35,977 nucleotides of DNA from Defluviicoccus sp. (GTDB taxonomy: Bacteria > Pseudomonadota > Alphaproteobacteria > MPNO01). The notes beneath the pieces were generated by a model. It ran no database searches, had not been told where the DNA came from, and saw only the letters and a list, made by a program, of their open reading frames with translations. Location: positions 1 through 35,977 of the forward strand of contig JAPPGP010000008.1 of the NCBI GenBank assembly GCA_028821395.1, read 5' to 3'. This document shows, piece by piece, positions 19,078 to 27,194 of this stretch. A program made the position numbers and the translations under genes. Numbering within the stretch: position 1 is the first letter of the stretch; each line of letters starts with the position of its first letter.

Positions 19078-20031
19078 CTACTGGGTGGCCGCCATCAGCT
19101 TCCTGGAGCCCGCGATGCCGTCGTCGATCAGCTTCTCCAGCGCAGCGCCGGAGATGAGTTGCGGCCCGCCGAAGGCGCGCTGGACGAACTGCGCCGCCTT
19201 GGTCGACTTGTCGGTCAGCACCGCGGCGACCGCGTCGGCGAAGCCCTTGCGGGCGTCGTCGGGAATGCCCTTGGGCGCCACGATGAGGAACTTGGCGCCG
19301 GCGTCGTAGGGAATGCCGAGCTCGCCGAGGGTCGGCGCGTCCGGGGAGATCTTGAGCCGGCTAAGCTCGCCCGACATCAGGTTGACCAGGTCGCCCGCCC
19401 GGACACCCTTGGCCTGGATGCCGGCGACCCAGCCGACATCGACATCGCCCGCGGTGATCGCGTTCAGCACCTTGCGGCCGCCGCGGAGCACGACGGTGTT
19501 GAACTTGACGCCGTATTTCTGCTGGATGGCGTAGGCGATGTCGGCGAGCTTCGCGCTCATGGCGCCGAGCTTCACGGTCGCGCCCCCCTTGGCCGCCGCG
19601 ATCACGTCCTGGATCGTCTTCCACCCGCGATCCGTCTTGGCGACGATGCCCATCTGAGAGCCGGCCGTGGTGGTGACGAAGGTGAAATCGTCCGCCGCAT
19701 AGCCCGCCTTCTTCACCGCCAGCATGTTGTAGCCGAAGGTCTCGGTGACCGCGATGCCGAAGGTCAGCCCATCGTTCGGCTGCGTCTTCAGCTTGCGCGC
19801 CATCACCGCGCCGCCCTTGCCGGTGACGTTCTGCGGGATGATCTTCCACCCCCTGGTCTTCTCCAGCTCGGTCGCGATCAGCCGCGCCTGGGTGTCGGCG
19901 CCGCCCCCGGCGGCGAAGGCGATCATCAGGTTGATCGGACCGCTCGGCTTCCACGCGGCGCCTGCCGGTACGGCGGCGAGGGCCAGGGCGCCGGTCGTCG
20001 CCACGGCCGCCCCGAAGGACTTCAAGGACAT
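19078..20031 (-). CDS. tctC: Periplasmic solute receptor TctC (Bug family)
   Basis: A 317-residue extracytoplasmic binding protein. A Sec signal peptide is visible (MSLKSFGAAVATTGALALAA), with cleavage likely after the Ala-Gly-Ala before WKPSGPINLMIAFAAGGGAD. The AGGGADT loop, the NVTGKGGAVMARKL segment and the SSG-like turn replaced by SAKLADIAYA fit Bug receptors. These bind carboxylated or other anionic ligands in an extended cleft. It is the first gene of tctCBA-sulfatase and is preceded by a MarR-type operator 27-45 nt upstream of its ATG. The ligand is unknown; the operon suggests an organosulfate or a desulfation product precursor. Confidence 0.93.
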   Translation of the reverse strand: MSLKSFGAAVATTGALALAAVPAGAAWKPSGPINLMIAFAAGGGADTQARLIATELEKTRGWKIIPQNVTGKGGAVMARKLKTQPNDGLTFGIAVTETFGYNMLAVKKAGYAADDFTFVTTTAGSQMGIVAKTDRGWKTIQDVIAAAKGGATVKLGAMSAKLADIAYAIQQKYGVKFNTVVLRGGRKVLNAITAGDVDVGWVAGIQAKGVRAGDLVNLMSGELSRLKISPDAPTLGELGIPYDAGAKFLIVAPKGIPDDARKGFADAVAAVLTDKSTKAAQFVQRAFGGPQLISGAALEKLIDDGIAGSRKLMAATQ

Positions 20032-20057
20032 CTCGGGTCTCCTGTTCGAGCACGCAT

Positions 20058-20076
20058 TTTAGTTGTCGTTACAACC
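20058..20076 (-). promoter_or_regulatory. Probable MarR operator upstream of tctCBA-sulfatase
   Basis: The plus-strand sequence TTTAGTTGTCGTTACAACC contains a perfect inverted repeat GTTGT-CGTT-ACAAC (20062-20075). It sits in the 79-nt gap between the MBL-fold gene and tctC. A near copy is found at 23064-23082, and no other copy was noticed in the window. On the minus strand the repeat is followed directly by TAAAAT, which could serve as the -10 of the tct promoter. A MarR gene lies 0.9 kb away. Binding is inferred from symmetry, recurrence and context. Confidence 0.68.
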
Positions 20077-20110
20077 TTATCACTGCTGGACAGCGCTCGG
20101 CAACGCGCGC

Positions 20111-20998
20111 TTAGCCGGTGTGTCGCTCGGCCTCGGGACCGCCGAGGGGGACGCGCATCAGATCCTCGCCCCAGACGATGTTGCCGGCGAAGATCTCCGC
20201 TATCTCGGCGATCAGGCGTTCGCGCACGCCGGGCACGTCCATCTGGTTGGAGACGTGGCTCACCACCAGCGTCCGCGCGCCGGCTTCCGCCGCGATCCGT
20301 GCGGACTCCAGGTGGCCCGCCGCGCCGCGGGTCCATTCCGGGCCGGGCGCGGTGCCCGAGATCTGGTAGGTCATGTGGACCATCACGTCCGAGCCGGCGG
20401 CCAGCCGCGCGAAGGCGCTGGAGGGCCCGGCGTCGCCCGAATAGGCGAACGAGCCCGCCGGCGCATCGAGGCGGAAGCCGAGGCAGTCGAGCACCGGCTG
20501 GGCGTGCGGCACCGAGACGGATCCGACGCTCCAGCCGTTGCCTTCGACGACGTCGCCGCTGGCGATCTCGCGCACGACGGGTTCGGGGCCCTTGCGCGGG
20601 CGGGTGCCGCCGCGCGACTCATAGACCTGGACGCTCGGCTCCAGCGTCGTGCGTGCCTCGATATCGGGTCCGAACACGCCGTCGGCGGCGAACAGCAGCC
20701 GGGTCATGCGTGCGGTACGCGCGGGCCCGAAGACCTCGAGCTCCGGGATCTGGCCGGCGCCCTGGTCCCAGCGCGTCATCACCAGCCGCGCGTAGTCGAG
20801 GCAGTGATCGTAGTGCAGGTGGGAGAACGCCAGATGGGTGATGTCGGTCGCCCGGTAACCCGCCTCCATCATCCGGTGATAGGCGCCCGGGCCGAAATCG
20901 AACAGAATCACGCTGGCGCCGAGATCGACCAGGTAGCTCGAGCTCGCCCGCTTGAGCGACGGCGCGGGCGTTCCCGTGCCGAGAAGGACGATTTCCAT
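20111..20998 (-). CDS. Metallo-beta-lactamase-fold hydrolase (RNase Z / AtsA-like)
   Basis: A 295-residue MBL-fold protein. Zinc motif 1 is H60-L-H62-Y-D64-H65, the N-terminal strand is LLGTGTPAPS, and later metal-site candidates are VPHAQP, YSGDAG and VVSHVSNQ. The overall plan is that of RNase Z and of the MBL-type (type III) alkyl or aryl sulfatases. No signal peptide is visible. It is co-transcribed with marR (7-nt gap) and sulfatase 2, so a role in hydrolysing a sulfate ester or a lactone/ester product is more likely than tRNA processing. This preference is contextual. The start is ATG 20998. Confidence 0.85.
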   Translation of the reverse strand: MEIVLLGTGTPAPSLKRASSSYLVDLGASVILFDFGPGAYHRMMEAGYRATDITHLAFSHLHYDHCLDYARLVMTRWDQGAGQIPELEVFGPARTARMTRLLFAADGVFGPDIEARTTLEPSVQVYESRGGTRPRKGPEPVVREIASGDVVEGNGWSVGSVSVPHAQPVLDCLGFRLDAPAGSFAYSGDAGPSSAFARLAAGSDVMVHMTYQISGTAPGPEWTRGAAGHLESARIAAEAGARTLVVSHVSNQMDVPGVRERLIAEIAEIFAGNIVWGEDLMRVPLGGPEAERHTG

Positions 20999-21005
20999 GG
21001 CGCGC

Positions 21006-21488
21006 CTACTCGTCCGTCGCCGCCAGCAGCGCCCGGGCGCGGGCGTCCAGCCTGTCGAGCAGCGCCGCCAGTTGCTCGCGTTCGGCCGCGCTGAAACCCT
21101 CGAACAGGGCCTCTTGCCGTTCGCGCGAGCGCGCCCCGATCCTGCGATGCAGCGCCTTGCCTTCCCCGGTGAGGGTCAGGATCCGGCTCCGACCGTCCTC
21201 CGGATGGCTGGTTTGCCGCACCAGGCCGCGCGCGGTCAGGCGGCCGACCGCCCGGCTGACATTGCTCTTGTCGAGCACCGAGAACTCGGCGACGTCGCGC
21301 GCCATCGCCGGTCCCAGCACGGCCAGAATCGACAGCACCCGCCATTCCAGGACGCTGGTGCCGAACTCCCGCCGGTAGACCCGGGCGGACCACAGGGTCA
21401 GGCGGTTGGACAGCACCGCCAGCCTGTAGGCGGTTACCCGGGTCAGGTCGTAGCCGGAATCGTCGCGCGGTTCGCTGCGTGCCGCCAT
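21006..21488 (-). CDS. MarR-family transcriptional regulator
   Basis: A 160-residue winged-helix regulator. The helix-turn-helix region runs about VLEWRVLSILAVLGPAMARD with VLDKSNVSRAVGRLTARGLV, and the wing has the typical D-x-R-S motif (HPEDGRSRILTLTGEG). N- and C-terminal helices would form the dimer interface. It lies 4 nt downstream of sulfatase 2 and 7 nt upstream of the MBL gene. Two matching 19-bp dyads (20058-20076 and 23064-23082) are likely its operators, making it an autoregulated repressor of the transporter and hydrolase operons. The ligand is unknown; MarR proteins usually respond to small aromatic or acidic metabolites. Confidence 0.92.
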   Translation of the reverse strand: MAARSEPRDDSGYDLTRVTAYRLAVLSNRLTLWSARVYRREFGTSVLEWRVLSILAVLGPAMARDVAEFSVLDKSNVSRAVGRLTARGLVRQTSHPEDGRSRILTLTGEGKALHRRIGARSRERQEALFEGFSAAEREQLAALLDRLDARARALLAATDE

Positions 21489-21492
21489 GGTC

Positions 21493-23025
21493 CTATTCGC
21501 GGTGTTCGGGAAACGCGTCCAGCAACCGCCCGGGGCGGGCGTGGATCATGTCCGTGAGTTCGCGGCGCAGCGCGCGCCGCCCGTCTTCGTCGAACAAATT
21601 GTCCATCTCGTCCGGGTCGTTGGCGAGGTCGTACATCTCGCCGGCGCCGGAGAGCAAGTCGACGGTGAGCTTGGCGTCCGCCGTGCGAACCGTGCGAAGC
21701 TGCAGCTCCACCCCGGCGCGGCTCGGATGCAGGTTCCATTCGCCGTAGGCGACGTCGCGGCCTGCCCCGCCCTCGATCAGCGGCTTGAGGGACCGGCTCT
21801 GGATGTCGTCCGGGCGGTCAATGCCGGCGTAGTCGTAGAACGTCGCCGCGAGGTCCATGGTCGAGACCGGGTCGGCGACGACGCGCCCGGCGGGGACGTC
21901 CGGCCCCCGCACGATCAGCCCGACCCTGAGCAGCCCCTCATACGGCGTCGGCCCCTTGAGGTAGAGCCCGTGATCGCCCAGCAGCTCACCGTGGTCCGTG
22001 GTGAACACCGCGAGCGTGTCGTCGGCCAGGCCGAGCGCGTCCAGCCGCTCCAGGATGCGGCCGACCCCATGGTCGATGAACGCGATCTCGCCAAAGTAGT
22101 TGGCCGTCATCTCGGCCAGCTGGCGGTCGGTCTGCGGCTCGATCCGGCTGTACTCGCGGCGCAGGATGCGCGACCGCTCGGTGCGCGCCCGCGGCTCGTT
22201 CTCCAGCGCCGCGCGGTGCCACCACGGCCGGCGGTCGAGGTCGCGCGCGTGGGTGGCGGAGATGTCCACCTCGTCGGCGTCGTGCAGCCGGCTCCACGGC
22301 TCCGGGCAGTCGAACGGGTGATGCGGGTCCGGGTAGGAGACCCAGAGGCAGAACGGCTCGTCCGGGTCGCGACCGTCGAGAAAGGCCAGCGTGCGATCCG
22401 TCACCCAGGTCGTCGAATGCCAGAGCTCGGGCAGTTTCGAAAACCAGGTCTGCGCCGCTTCGGGTGGGGGCCCGGCATCCTCGGCCCAGAGCGACCAGGC
22501 CTCGCCGTCGTCGCCGCGGCTCCAGAACCAGCGCTCGAAATGCTGCCCGCGCGGCGGCTTCTCGCAGGGCAGCAGGTCGTGCCAGTGGCCGAGGATCATC
22601 AGCTCGACCTCGTCGAAGCCCATATAGGGGCCCGTCCAGTCGTCGGGAAAGCCGGCGGATTGCTCGCGGCTCTCCGGCGCGCCCCAGCGGGTTGCCGCCG
22701 CGTCCTCGCCGAAATGGCCCTTGCCGATGAACTTGCCGGCATAGCCGGCATTCGCGAGACGCCGCGCCCAGCCGCGCTCGGCGGTGCGCGCATCGAGGTC
22801 GACGAAATTGTCGTAGGCGCCGTGAGTCAGCGGCAGCATGCCCGTCAGGATCGACGCGCGCGCCGGCTGGCACACCAGGTTGGGCGTGATCGCCGCGGAG
22901 AACCGGGTTCCCGCCGCCGCCATCCGGTCGAGCCAGGGCGTCCGGATTCGCCGCCCCTCGAAGCCGAAACAGTCCCAGCGGTGCTGGTCCGAGGTGATGA
23001 GCAGGATGTTGGGCGGTCGCGGCAC
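21493..23025 (-). CDS. Type I (formylglycine) sulfatase, second copy, probably cytoplasmic
   Basis: A 510-residue sulfatase. The nucleophile motif is C-Q-P-A-R (C52-R56 in NLVCQPARASILTG). Metal-site segments are TSDQHRWD (11-18) and FTTDHGELLGDHG, and GKGHFGED and DPHHPFDCP are further active-site loops. It begins MPRPPNILLITSDQHRWDCF, so there is no export signal and the protein should be cytoplasmic. It is clearly diverged from the other sulfatase at 15438-16880, so the two are not a recent duplication and may act on different esters or successive steps. The start is ATG 23025. It heads the sulfatase-marR-MBL operon; a MarR-type dyad lies about 40 nt upstream. Confidence 0.91.
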   Translation of the reverse strand: MPRPPNILLITSDQHRWDCFGFEGRRIRTPWLDRMAAAGTRFSAAITPNLVCQPARASILTGMLPLTHGAYDNFVDLDARTAERGWARRLANAGYAGKFIGKGHFGEDAAATRWGAPESREQSAGFPDDWTGPYMGFDEVELMILGHWHDLLPCEKPPRGQHFERWFWSRGDDGEAWSLWAEDAGPPPEAAQTWFSKLPELWHSTTWVTDRTLAFLDGRDPDEPFCLWVSYPDPHHPFDCPEPWSRLHDADEVDISATHARDLDRRPWWHRAALENEPRARTERSRILRREYSRIEPQTDRQLAEMTANYFGEIAFIDHGVGRILERLDALGLADDTLAVFTTDHGELLGDHGLYLKGPTPYEGLLRVGLIVRGPDVPAGRVVADPVSTMDLAATFYDYAGIDRPDDIQSRSLKPLIEGGAGRDVAYGEWNLHPSRAGVELQLRTVRTADAKLTVDLLSGAGEMYDLANDPDEMDNLFDEDGRRALRRELTDMIHARPGRLLDAFPEHRE

Positions 23026-23063
23026 GGAAGGGCTCCCCGGTGGACCGGCGCAGGCTGCCGCAA

Positions 23064-23082
23064 TTTAGTTGTCGCTGCAACC
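23064..23082. promoter_or_regulatory. Probable MarR operator in divergent spacer
   Basis: TTTAGTTGTCGCTGCAACC differs at two positions from the dyad before tctC. Its half-sites are GTTGT and GCAAC (one mismatch from perfect). It lies in the 146-nt spacer between sulfatase 2 (leftward) and the UROD/MetE-like gene (rightward), 39-57 nt upstream of the sulfatase ATG. On the minus strand the dyad is followed by TAAATT in the same relative place as TAAAAT at the other site, consistent with a promoter occluded by the repressor. It could control both directions. Confidence 0.66.
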
Positions 23083-23171
23083 AGACAGCCGAACCGTCTC
23101 CCGGTGCGGCTTGCCGGGCGGGGGCGTATTCCGCAATATCGCGCGCCGTCGGACGAGCGAGGAGTCCGTTC

Positions 23172-24221
23172 TTGAGCAAGCGTGAAATCCATCTCTGCGG
23201 CAGCATCCCCCTGGCGGATGCCGGAGAGGTGTTCGCCACGGTCTCCGACCGGCTGGGCGGCGCGGTGAAGCGCATTCCCGACGGCGAGACTGGCGAGCGG
23301 CTCGCCTGGATCCGCTGGCAGGACCACGTGTTCAAGGACCACCCCCAGTTCGAGCCCGTCGAATCGGAGGGGGATTACCGGAACCCCACCGCGTTTGCCG
23401 GCGGCGGCAGCATCGCCCATACCACGTGGTGGCGGATCGCGGACGGCGTTTCCCCCGACGCGCTGGAGATGCGGCCGCTCGGCTACGCCGCCTGCGCCAT
23501 CGAGAGCTTCGCCACCTTCGATGCGTTGCGGGAGGCGGGGAAAGTCGCGGGCGACACAAGGTTTCTGATCGCCGTGCCCAGCCCGTTCAACGTGCTCAAC
23601 TCCGCCATTGCGCCCGCCGATCGGATTCGCGTGGAGCCGGCCTTCGTGGCCCGCATGATGCGGGAGATCGACGAGGTCGCCCGGGCCCTGCCGCACGGGC
23701 GGATCGCCTGGCAGTGGGACAACGCGCACGACATGCAGGCCTTCGACGGGGCGCGGCAGAGCTACTTCCCGTTTCACAGGGACGGCATCGCCGAGCGCCT
23801 CGTCGCGTGCGGCGATGCCATCCCGGCCGGCATCGAGATGGGCTACCATCTCTGCTACGGCTCGTTCGGCGGCAGGCACTTCGTCGAGCCACGCGACATG
23901 GGCGCCATGGTCGACCTCGCCAACCGGCTCGCTTCGGGCGTCGAGCGGTCGATCGACTGGATCCACATGCCGGTGCCTGTTGAACGCGACGACGAGGCCT
24001 ATTTCGAGCCGCTGCGCGACCTCGCGCTGAAGCCGGAGACGACGCTGTTCCTCGGGCTGATCCACGACACCGACGGCGTCGACGGAACGCGGCGGCGGAT
24101 GGCGACGGCCGACAGATTCGTCGCCGGCTACGGCATCGCCACCGAATGCGGCTTCGGCCGGCGGCCGGCGAAGACCGTGGGGAAGCTGCTCGACATCCAC
24201 GCCGCGCTCGCCGGAGTCTGA
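23172..24221 (+). CDS. UROD/MetE-like superfamily protein of unknown function
   Basis: A 349-residue protein that resembles the TIM-barrel family of cobalamin-independent methionine synthase C-domains and uroporphyrinogen decarboxylase. This rests on LCGSIPL, RIPDGETGERLAWI, VPSPFNVLNSAI, GRIAWQWDNAHD, IEMGYHLCYGSFGGRHFVEP and the C-terminal GIATECGFGRRPAKTVGKLL. The pairing of GYHLCYG with ECGFGRR would suit a His/Cys/Glu/Cys metal site as in MetE. The reaction is unknown. The TTG start at 23172 has AGGAG 7 nt upstream. It is divergent from sulfatase 2 across the MarR-type operator and 11 nt upstream of the ThDP-enzyme gene, so it probably acts on the same pathway. The superfamily call is moderate. 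Confidence 0.72.
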   Translation: MSKREIHLCGSIPLADAGEVFATVSDRLGGAVKRIPDGETGERLAWIRWQDHVFKDHPQFEPVESEGDYRNPTAFAGGGSIAHTTWWRIADGVSPDALEMRPLGYAACAIESFATFDALREAGKVAGDTRFLIAVPSPFNVLNSAIAPADRIRVEPAFVARMMREIDEVARALPHGRIAWQWDNAHDMQAFDGARQSYFPFHRDGIAERLVACGDAIPAGIEMGYHLCYGSFGGRHFVEPRDMGAMVDLANRLASGVERSIDWIHMPVPVERDDEAYFEPLRDLALKPETTLFLGLIHDTDGVDGTRRRMATADRFVAGYGIATECGFGRRPAKTVGKLLDIHAALAGV

Positions 24222-24232
24222 AAGGAGCCGGG

Positions 24233-25855
24233 TTGCCGAGACTGACCACCGGCGAGGCGATCGCCAAGTCCCTCGTCCTGCACGGCGTCGACACCGTGTT
24301 CGGGATTCCGGGCGCCCACATGTACCACTTCACCGACGCGCTGGCGCGGGAGAGCAACCGCATCCGCTTCGTCACCACCCGCCACGAGCAGGGCGCGGGG
24401 CACATGGCGTTCGGCTACGCCAAATCGACCGGAAGGGTAGGGGTGTACACCGTCGTGCCCGGCCCGGGCGTGCTCAACTCCTCCTCCGCCCTCAGCGTCG
24501 CCTATGGCGCGAGCGCGCCGGTGCTGTGCGTCACCGGGAACGTGATGTCCCACCTGATCGGAAGGGGACGCGGACAGCTTCATGAGCTGCCCGACCAGCT
24601 CGCGACGCTGCGCGGCTTCACCGGCTATGCCGAGCGCATCGACCACCCGACCCAGGCGCCCGGGATCGTCTCCCACGCGTTCCGGGAGATGCTCGCCGGA
24701 CGGGTCCGTCCGGCGGCGGTCGAGGCGCCGTGGGACGTGTTCCGCCAGTCCGCCGAGGTCGAGCTCGACGTCGACCGCTCGATGCCCGCCCCGCCGGCGC
24801 CCGACCCGGATGCGGTCGCGGCGGCGGCGAAGCTGATCCGGGACGCGCGCAACCCGCTGATCGTGGTCGGCGCGGGCGCCCAACACGCCCCCGAGGAGGT
24901 CGCGGCGCTCGCCGGGCTTATCCAGGCGCCGGTCACCGCCTTCCGCAGCGGCAAGGGGGTGGTCGGCAACGACAGCCCCTACGGGCTGCTCTCCACGGCG
25001 GCCTGGGAATACTGGCCGAAATGCGACCTCCTGATCGGAATCGGCAGCCGGCTGGAGCTGGTCCATTTCCGCTGGCGCTGGATGCCGGACGGCATCAGGA
25101 CGATCCGCATCGACATCGATCCGACCGAATTCGTCCGCATCCGCCCCGATGTCGGAATCGTCACCGACGCGAGGCTCGGGACCGCCGCGCTGATCGCCGC
25201 GCTGGACACCTCGATCGACAAGCGGGCGTCGCGCGCGGACGAGTTCCTCGGCTACGCCGCGGCGGCGGAGGCGGCGATCGAGACGGTCCAGCCGCAGGTC
25301 GGATTTCTCAAGGCGATCCGCGCCGCGCTGCCCCGCGACGGGCTGCTGGTCGAGGAGATCACTCAGGCCGGGTTCGCCGCGCGCTTCGCCTTCCCGGTCT
25401 ACGGCCCGAGGCAATACGTGACTTGCGGCTACCAGGAGAGCCTCGGCTTCGGCTTCCAGACCGCCGTCGGCGTCAAGATCGCCAACCCCGACAAGTGCGT
25501 GGTTTCGATCACCGGGGACGGCGGCTTCATGTTCGGCATCCAGGAGCTCGCGACCGCCGTGCAGCACCGGGTCAACCTGGTGACGGTGGTGTTCAACAAC
25601 AACGCGTTCGGCAACGTCCACCGCGACCAGACCACCGTGTTCGACGGCCGCCTGATCGGCGCCGAGCTGGTCAACCCCGACTTCGTCAGGGTGGCCGAGG
25701 GGTTCGGCGCCAAGGGGGTGCGGGCCTCCACCCCGGCGGCGCTGCGTAGGGCGCTGGAAGAGGGGTTCCGGGAGGACGGGCCGGTCCTGATCGAGGTGCC
25801 GATCGAGACCGGCAGCGAGGCGTCGCCCTGGCCCTTCGCCCACCCGGAACGGTGA
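24233..25855 (+). CDS. Thiamine-diphosphate-dependent enzyme, acetolactate-synthase-like
   Basis: A 540-residue three-domain ThDP enzyme. The N-terminal PYR domain has the catalytic Glu (TTRHEQGAGHMAFGYA, E52) and PGPGVLNSSSALSVAYG. The central domain has LIVVGAGAQHAPEEVAAL and RIDIDPTEF. The C-terminal PP domain has the ThDP/Mg motif GDGGFMFGIQEL through FNNNAFGN (about 428-460). Relatives include acetolactate synthase, benzoylformate decarboxylase and sulfo-pyruvate/sulfoacetaldehyde enzymes; the substrate here is unknown. The TTG start at 24233 has AAAGGAG 5 nt upstream. Its TGA overlaps the GTG of the next gene. Its context beside sulfatases suggests C-C bond chemistry on a 2-oxo acid released from the desulfated compound. 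Confidence 0.88.
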   Translation: MPRLTTGEAIAKSLVLHGVDTVFGIPGAHMYHFTDALARESNRIRFVTTRHEQGAGHMAFGYAKSTGRVGVYTVVPGPGVLNSSSALSVAYGASAPVLCVTGNVMSHLIGRGRGQLHELPDQLATLRGFTGYAERIDHPTQAPGIVSHAFREMLAGRVRPAAVEAPWDVFRQSAEVELDVDRSMPAPPAPDPDAVAAAAKLIRDARNPLIVVGAGAQHAPEEVAALAGLIQAPVTAFRSGKGVVGNDSPYGLLSTAAWEYWPKCDLLIGIGSRLELVHFRWRWMPDGIRTIRIDIDPTEFVRIRPDVGIVTDARLGTAALIAALDTSIDKRASRADEFLGYAAAAEAAIETVQPQVGFLKAIRAALPRDGLLVEEITQAGFAARFAFPVYGPRQYVTCGYQESLGFGFQTAVGVKIANPDKCVVSITGDGGFMFGIQELATAVQHRVNLVTVVFNNNAFGNVHRDQTTVFDGRLIGAELVNPDFVRVAEGFGAKGVRASTPAALRRALEEGFREDGPVLIEVPIETGSEASPWPFAHPER

Positions 25856-26493
25856 AGCACTGGGCGCCGGTTCTGTTGGCGGTATCGATCGCCGCGCTGA
25901 CGGCGCGCGCCGAACCCCTCGTGCTGGGACGGTTCTCCGCCGGCGACCTCGCGGACTGGCAGGTGCGCGCGTTCGAGGGCGAGACGCGTTACCGCATCGT
26001 CGAGCTCGACGGGAGCCGCGTGCTCGAGGCCGACAGCGTGGCCTCGGCATCGAGCTTCTACCTCGAACGCGAGATCGACCTCGCGGCGACTCCGGTGCTG
26101 GAATGGCGCTGGCGGATCGACAGGACCCCCGGGGTGGACGACGAGCGGGTCAAGCAGGGCGACGATTTCGCCGCCCGGGTCTATGTCGTCGCGCCCGGCG
26201 AAGGGTGGTTCTCGCTGCCGATCTCAATCTGCTACGTGTGGGCCGGCAAGGCGCGCGTCGGCGATGCCTGGCCCAACCCCTTCACCGCCAAGGTGACGAT
26301 GTTCGCCCTCGATTCCGGCGACCGGCTGGCGGGGGTCTGGCGGACCCACAGGCGGGATGTGCGCGCGGACTTCAAGCGCCTGTTCGGCCGCGCGGTGGGC
26401 CGGCTGGAAGGGGTCGCGGTGATGACCGATTCCGACAACAGCGGCCGCCGCGCCCGCGCCTGGTACGGCGACATCGTCTTTCACCCCGAGTAG
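25852..26493 (+). CDS. DUF3047 family exported protein
   Basis: 213 residues. The N-terminus MKHWAPVLLAVSIAALTARA is a Sec signal peptide, with cleavage likely after Ala-Arg-Ala. The mature part matches DUF3047 in its run of motifs: FSAGDLADWQVRAFEGETRY, VLEWRWRIDRTPGVDDERVK, GDDFAARVYVV, CYVWAGKARVGDAWPNPFTA and VMTDSDNSGRRARAWYGDI. This is probably a beta-sandwich, possibly carbohydrate-binding-like, periplasmic protein of unknown function. Its GTG start overlaps the ThDP-gene stop (GTGA), so it is translated with that operon. It converges on the glutathione transferase gene with 15 nt between the stops. Confidence 0.86.
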   Translation: MKHWAPVLLAVSIAALTARAEPLVLGRFSAGDLADWQVRAFEGETRYRIVELDGSRVLEADSVASASSFYLEREIDLAATPVLEWRWRIDRTPGVDDERVKQGDDFAARVYVVAPGEGWFSLPISICYVWAGKARVGDAWPNPFTAKVTMFALDSGDRLAGVWRTHRRDVRADFKRLFGRAVGRLEGVAVMTDSDNSGRRARAWYGDIVFHPE

Positions 26494-26508
26494 CCGCGCC
26501 CGCCCGCG

Positions 26509-27156
26509 TCACCCGCCCTCGGCCTCGCCCGCCGCCGCGTCGTCGAGCGCGGTCGCGCGCAGATAGGCATCGCGCGTCTCCAGGCGCGACCAGTAGGTTT
26601 CAAATGCCGGGCGCTTCTCGATCAGCTCAAATTGCAGGCCCCAGAAGACATGCGACCCGACATAGACATCGGCGGCGGAGAAATCATCTCCGGCGACGTA
26701 GCCCTCGCCTTCGACCGCCCGTTCCAGAGCAGTCATGACGGTCGGGAAATTGCCGTACCCCACCATCGCTTCCTTGTCCTCGGGCGGGGCCAGGCCGAAG
26801 GCGCGGTTGGTGACCGCCGCCTCCAGCGGACCGGCGGCAAAGAACAGCCAGCGGTAATAGGCGCCGCGCTCCCCGGCCGGCGGTGCGAGCCCGACGTCGG
26901 GGAAGGCGTCCGCCAGATAGGCGCAGATCGCCGGAGCCTCGGTGACCACGGTCCCGCCATGGCGAATCGCCGGCACCTTGCCCATCGGGTTGATCGCCAA
27001 ATACGACTCCGACTTCATCGCCGGTCCGTATTCGAGGATCTCCGTTCGGTAGGGAGCCCCTGTCTCCTCCAGCATCCATCGCGCGATCCGCCCGCGCGAC
27101 ATCGGGTTGGTGTAGAGGACCAATTCAGCTTCTTGCGCTGCTTCGCTATGGGGCAC
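26509..27156 (-). CDS. Glutathione S-transferase family protein
   Basis: A 215-residue cytosolic GST. The thioredoxin-like N-domain has LVLYTNPMSRGRIARWMLEE with a candidate catalytic Ser, then INPMGKVPAIRHGG with the cis-Pro, and TEAPAICAYLADAFP that binds the glutathione gamma-glutamyl group. The helical C-domain has YVAGDDFSAADVYVGSHVFW, including the conserved N-capping box. The start is taken as GTG 27156; TTG at about 27120 is possible. The substrate is unknown. It stands alone, with a long non-coding region upstream. Confidence 0.88.
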   Translation of the reverse strand: MPHSEAAQEAELVLYTNPMSRGRIARWMLEETGAPYRTEILEYGPAMKSESYLAINPMGKVPAIRHGGTVVTEAPAICAYLADAFPDVGLAPPAGERGAYYRWLFFAAGPLEAAVTNRAFGLAPPEDKEAMVGYGNFPTVMTALERAVEGEGYVAGDDFSAADVYVGSHVFWGLQFELIEKRPAFETYWSRLETRDAYLRATALDDAAAGEAEGG

Positions 27157-27194
27157 GGTTCGTCGCTCTCCCGGTCTTCGAAAAAAATCTGCCG

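Noticed and set aside
21487-23175. 562-codon plus-strand open frame opposite sulfatase 2
   Set aside because: Mirror of the sulfatase codons; no motif, while the sulfatase has its complete catalytic set.
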